The position numbers and the translations under genes were made by a program. The notes under the pieces were generated by a model. That model saw only the letters and a program-made list of their open reading frames with translations, did no database searches and was not told where the DNA came from. Positions 62,276-64,000 of a stretch of 64,000 bases of DNA are shown here, one piece after another. The DNA lies in NCBI GenBank assembly GCA_947625205.1, contig CANQNN010000003.1, positions 46,674 through 110,673 of the forward strand, read 5' to 3'. The first letter of the stretch is position 1. Each line of letters begins with the position of its first letter. Source of the stretch: an uncultured Lachnospiraceae bacterium (GTDB lineage: Bacteria > Bacillota > Clostridia > Lachnospirales > Lachnospiraceae).

Positions 62276-63673
62276 TCATATCTCTGACGCCGGGGAAACA
62301 ACTTTTTGTTTTCTCCCGAGCAGGAAACATCTTCTGAGGAGCAGATACCCGCCCACATAAAACATACCGACGGTATATGCCAGATATCGCTGCAAGCCAA
62401 AGTGAATGAGGTTCGAAGCAACGACATTGACCGCCGCTGTAATGACGATAAGCATCATATATTCCGTTTCGCGAAGGATCCTGCCGCTCCTGATACTGAC
62501 AGCAATGCTCAGCCCGACCGCCGCCAGATACAGCGCCGCCGTTGCAATATGGATCAGGAGGTACACGGACTCCTTGTGAAAGAGAACGGTGCTGACAAAT
62601 CCGGCCGGCATCATGCTGATGCTCACTTCCACAAACCTGCCCATATGGGCCGGTATCAGTTTAGCGCTTAAGTGTCCGGAATAAACCAGCACAAGGCTCT
62701 CCTGTTCCAGTTGGTCTTCAGGCCACATCCCGCGTTCGGTCAGCACTTTTTCGATCACATCGCCGACCCGGTAGCTGTTGGCTCCAAAACTGCCGGTAAT
62801 ATGTTTCCAATCCCACAGATCGCCCGGAGCATACTGCCATGTAGTGCGTTCCTCCTGCATACCGGCATAGGTCTCTTCAAATATTTGTCTGTCCGTCCCG
62901 TCATCAAACAGTTCTTTGTCCTTTTCTTCGGAACAGTACAGCGCTTTCTGCACCAGCGTCTGGGCAGAATAATCCTGCGCCGGAGCATGGAAAAAGAATT
63001 TTTCATACCCTCTTGTCAACAAACCTTCGCCCCATATGCAAAGTATGAGGAACACGGCAAAGGCAATGGCTTTTTTATATTTTCCGGTACTGTTTCCCGG
63101 ACTTTCCTTAAACATATAATACACAAATGCAAGCAGCGTAACCGCTGTCAGGAAAAGCATCTGCCCTCTGATCAGGGTCATCAGCACAGTGAGCAGCCCG
63201 CCAACGTACAGGAAACAAAGCTTCTGTTCCCATATTCCTTTCAGTATAACCGTTACGTACATATACATAAGGGGATATGTCAGCGATTCCGTCATGAGCA
63301 CATGGGGAACCGGGTCCTCCGGCAGAAGCAGCACAAAGGGCAACAGCGATGCGGCCCACACACAGAATATGCTGAATAACTCCAGTTCAAGATGACGGCT
63401 TAAGAAACGCACAAACATCATAATGCAGAGCACCGCAAATACCATCTGGATCACCGCCGCCGCATACAGATACAACGAATCTCCGAATATAATGTTCAGC
63501 ACATGAAAAAACAGGGGATACAGAGGTTTTGCCTCAATGTGGTGTGCAAAGTAAATATAATACGCTTCCGTATCTCCGCCGTAAGCATACCACATCACCC
63601 CCTGTCCAAACAGGAAGAAAAGCGCCGTAAATATTCCCAGGATATAATAAATCTTTGCCTTTAAGAAAGCCAT
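62276..63673 (-). CDS. Polytopic membrane protein, GT-C-like
   Basis: About 465 residues with some 10-11 membrane segments and one large extracytoplasmic loop (about residues 220-330, hydrophilic, with WQYAPGDLWDWKHI). The first loop contains YGGDTEAYYIYF, an acidic motif where GT-C transferases place their catalytic Asp. LTESLTYPLMY-like segment follows. ATG at 63673 has GAGGTGG upstream; ATG 63709 would overlap the preceding gene. I do not recognise a named family. With the DUF2304/GT2 pair downstream it could form a lipid-linked glycosylation module. Confidence 0.65.
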   Translation of the reverse strand: MAFLKAKIYYILGIFTALFFLFGQGVMWYAYGGDTEAYYIYFAHHIEAKPLYPLFFHVLNIIFGDSLYLYAAAVIQMVFAVLCIMMFVRFLSRHLELELFSIFCVWAASLLPFVLLLPEDPVPHVLMTESLTYPLMYMYVTVILKGIWEQKLCFLYVGGLLTVLMTLIRGQMLFLTAVTLLAFVYYMFKESPGNSTGKYKKAIAFAVFLILCIWGEGLLTRGYEKFFFHAPAQDYSAQTLVQKALYCSEEKDKELFDDGTDRQIFEETYAGMQEERTTWQYAPGDLWDWKHITGSFGANSYRVGDVIEKVLTERGMWPEDQLEQESLVLVYSGHLSAKLIPAHMGRFVEVSISMMPAGFVSTVLFHKESVYLLIHIATAALYLAAVGLSIAVSIRSGRILRETEYMMLIVITAAVNVVASNLIHFGLQRYLAYTVGMFYVGGYLLLRRCFLLGRKQKVVSPASEI

Positions 63674-63698
63674 AAGCCACCTCTTTCTGTCATCTTCC

Positions 63699-64000
63699 TC
63701 ATCCTTCATCCGGCAGGATCACGGCGTCTATCTGCTCCACATATTCATGATATCCCGCCGCCTCATCCTGTGCGACAGTCATACGATCCTTCTTGGGCGG
63801 ATGACACTTTCCGGATGCGTTCATCACATACCACTGGTATTCCATGTCCAGACTGCCGATATCGAGCGCCCGGTAACCGCGCTCTGCAAGGTCGGCCACC
63901 AGCGGTTTGGCCGTTGCGCCCGCTGAGATAAGAAACAGCGTGCCGGCGTCATACTGCACCGCCTTCTCATACAGCCTATCATATACGCTCCACGCATTGT
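63699..64000 (-). CDS. GT-D fold glycosyltransferase (DUF1792-like), 5' end outside window
   Basis: Only the last 100 codons are present; the frame is open to the window edge. The motif LFLISAGATAKPLVADL, then GYRALDIGSLDMEYQWYVM, is the conserved end of the GT-D/DUF1792 glucosyltransferase domain (streptococcal DGT1 type). KCHPPKKDRM and a short acidic tail end it. The start codon lies beyond the window. Confidence 0.82.
   Translation of the reverse strand, partial: NAWSVYDRLYEKAVQYDAGTLFLISAGATAKPLVADLAERGYRALDIGSLDMEYQWYVMNASGKCHPPKKDRMTVAQDEAAGYHEYVEQIDAVILPDEG

Noticed and set aside
1..64000. Mobile elements, CRISPR, tRNA or rRNA
   Set aside because: No transposase or integrase motif, no spaced direct repeats and no RNA gene pattern was seen; recombination evidence comes only from gene remnants.

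Overview
The window is one continuous surface-glycan biosynthesis locus, cut at both ends. It encodes nucleotide-sugar enzymes, glycosyltransferases, acyltransferases, sugar-modifying enzymes, polytopic membrane glycosyltransferase-like proteins and one ABC exporter. There are no rRNA or tRNA genes, CRISPR arrays, transposases or phage genes that I can see. Mid-40s GC by eye, AGGAGG-type ribosome binding sites, sigma70-like promoters and the gene families (FkbH/ACP, DUF2304, DUF6056, GT-D fold) suggest a Gram-positive anaerobe of the Clostridia, probably Lachnospiraceae. That placement is inference.

Layout. Almost everything is on the minus strand; the exceptions are VOC (4495-4908), MBOAT plus SGNH (11186-13611) and a GT4 (57904-59106). 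1-4332: partial radical SAM, two polytopic membrane proteins and GtrA. 4495-9429: VOC, ACP, FkbH, SGNH hydrolase and a GT2. 9505-13611: two back-to-back MBOAT acyltransferases and an SGNH-like partner. 13631-17959: ChbG deacetylase, GtrB-like GT2, UDP-glucuronate 4-epimerase and UDP-glucose dehydrogenase. 18062-27392: GT2, giant membrane protein, PglK-like ABC exporter, radical SAM, ThDP enzyme and FAD oxidoreductase. 27908-30669: an amino-sugar cassette (aminotransferase, frameshifted GNAT, formyltransferase). 30794-39670: radical SAMs, acetyltransferase, FkbM methyltransferase, two-subunit transketolase and RfbG/RfbF/RfbH. 39708-46374: glycosyltransferases and an asparagine-synthase-like ligase. 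46380-52817: a WbpG/HisF/HisH/WbpE/WbpD/WbpB/WbpI-type pathway. 52836-64000: glycosyltransferases, an SGNH/MBOAT/SGNH trio, a DUF2304/GT2 pair, two fucosyltransferase-like enzymes, a membrane protein and a partial GT-D protein.

How it fits together. Three sugar pathways can be read: UDP-GlcA/UDP-GalA; CDP-3,6-dideoxyhexose, probably with an added carbon branch from a ThDP enzyme; and a 2,3-diamino-uronic acid carrying an acetamidino group. A fourth cassette makes an N-formylated or N-acylated amino sugar. Three MBOAT/SGNH modules and several GT-C-like membrane proteins served by lipid-phosphate GT2s point to decoration of the glycan outside the cell.

The most unusual feature is six runs of exactly nine G on the coding strand, each inside a different glycan-modifying gene. 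Five are in frame and one (the GNAT) is out of frame. This looks like a slipped-strand phase-variation system acting on polysaccharide decoration. The locus also holds gene debris: a nonsense-interrupted glycosyltransferase, the tail of an NAD-dependent epimerase, the first eight codons of a class II glutamine amidotransferase and a probable tail of another gene. These indicate frequent recombination.
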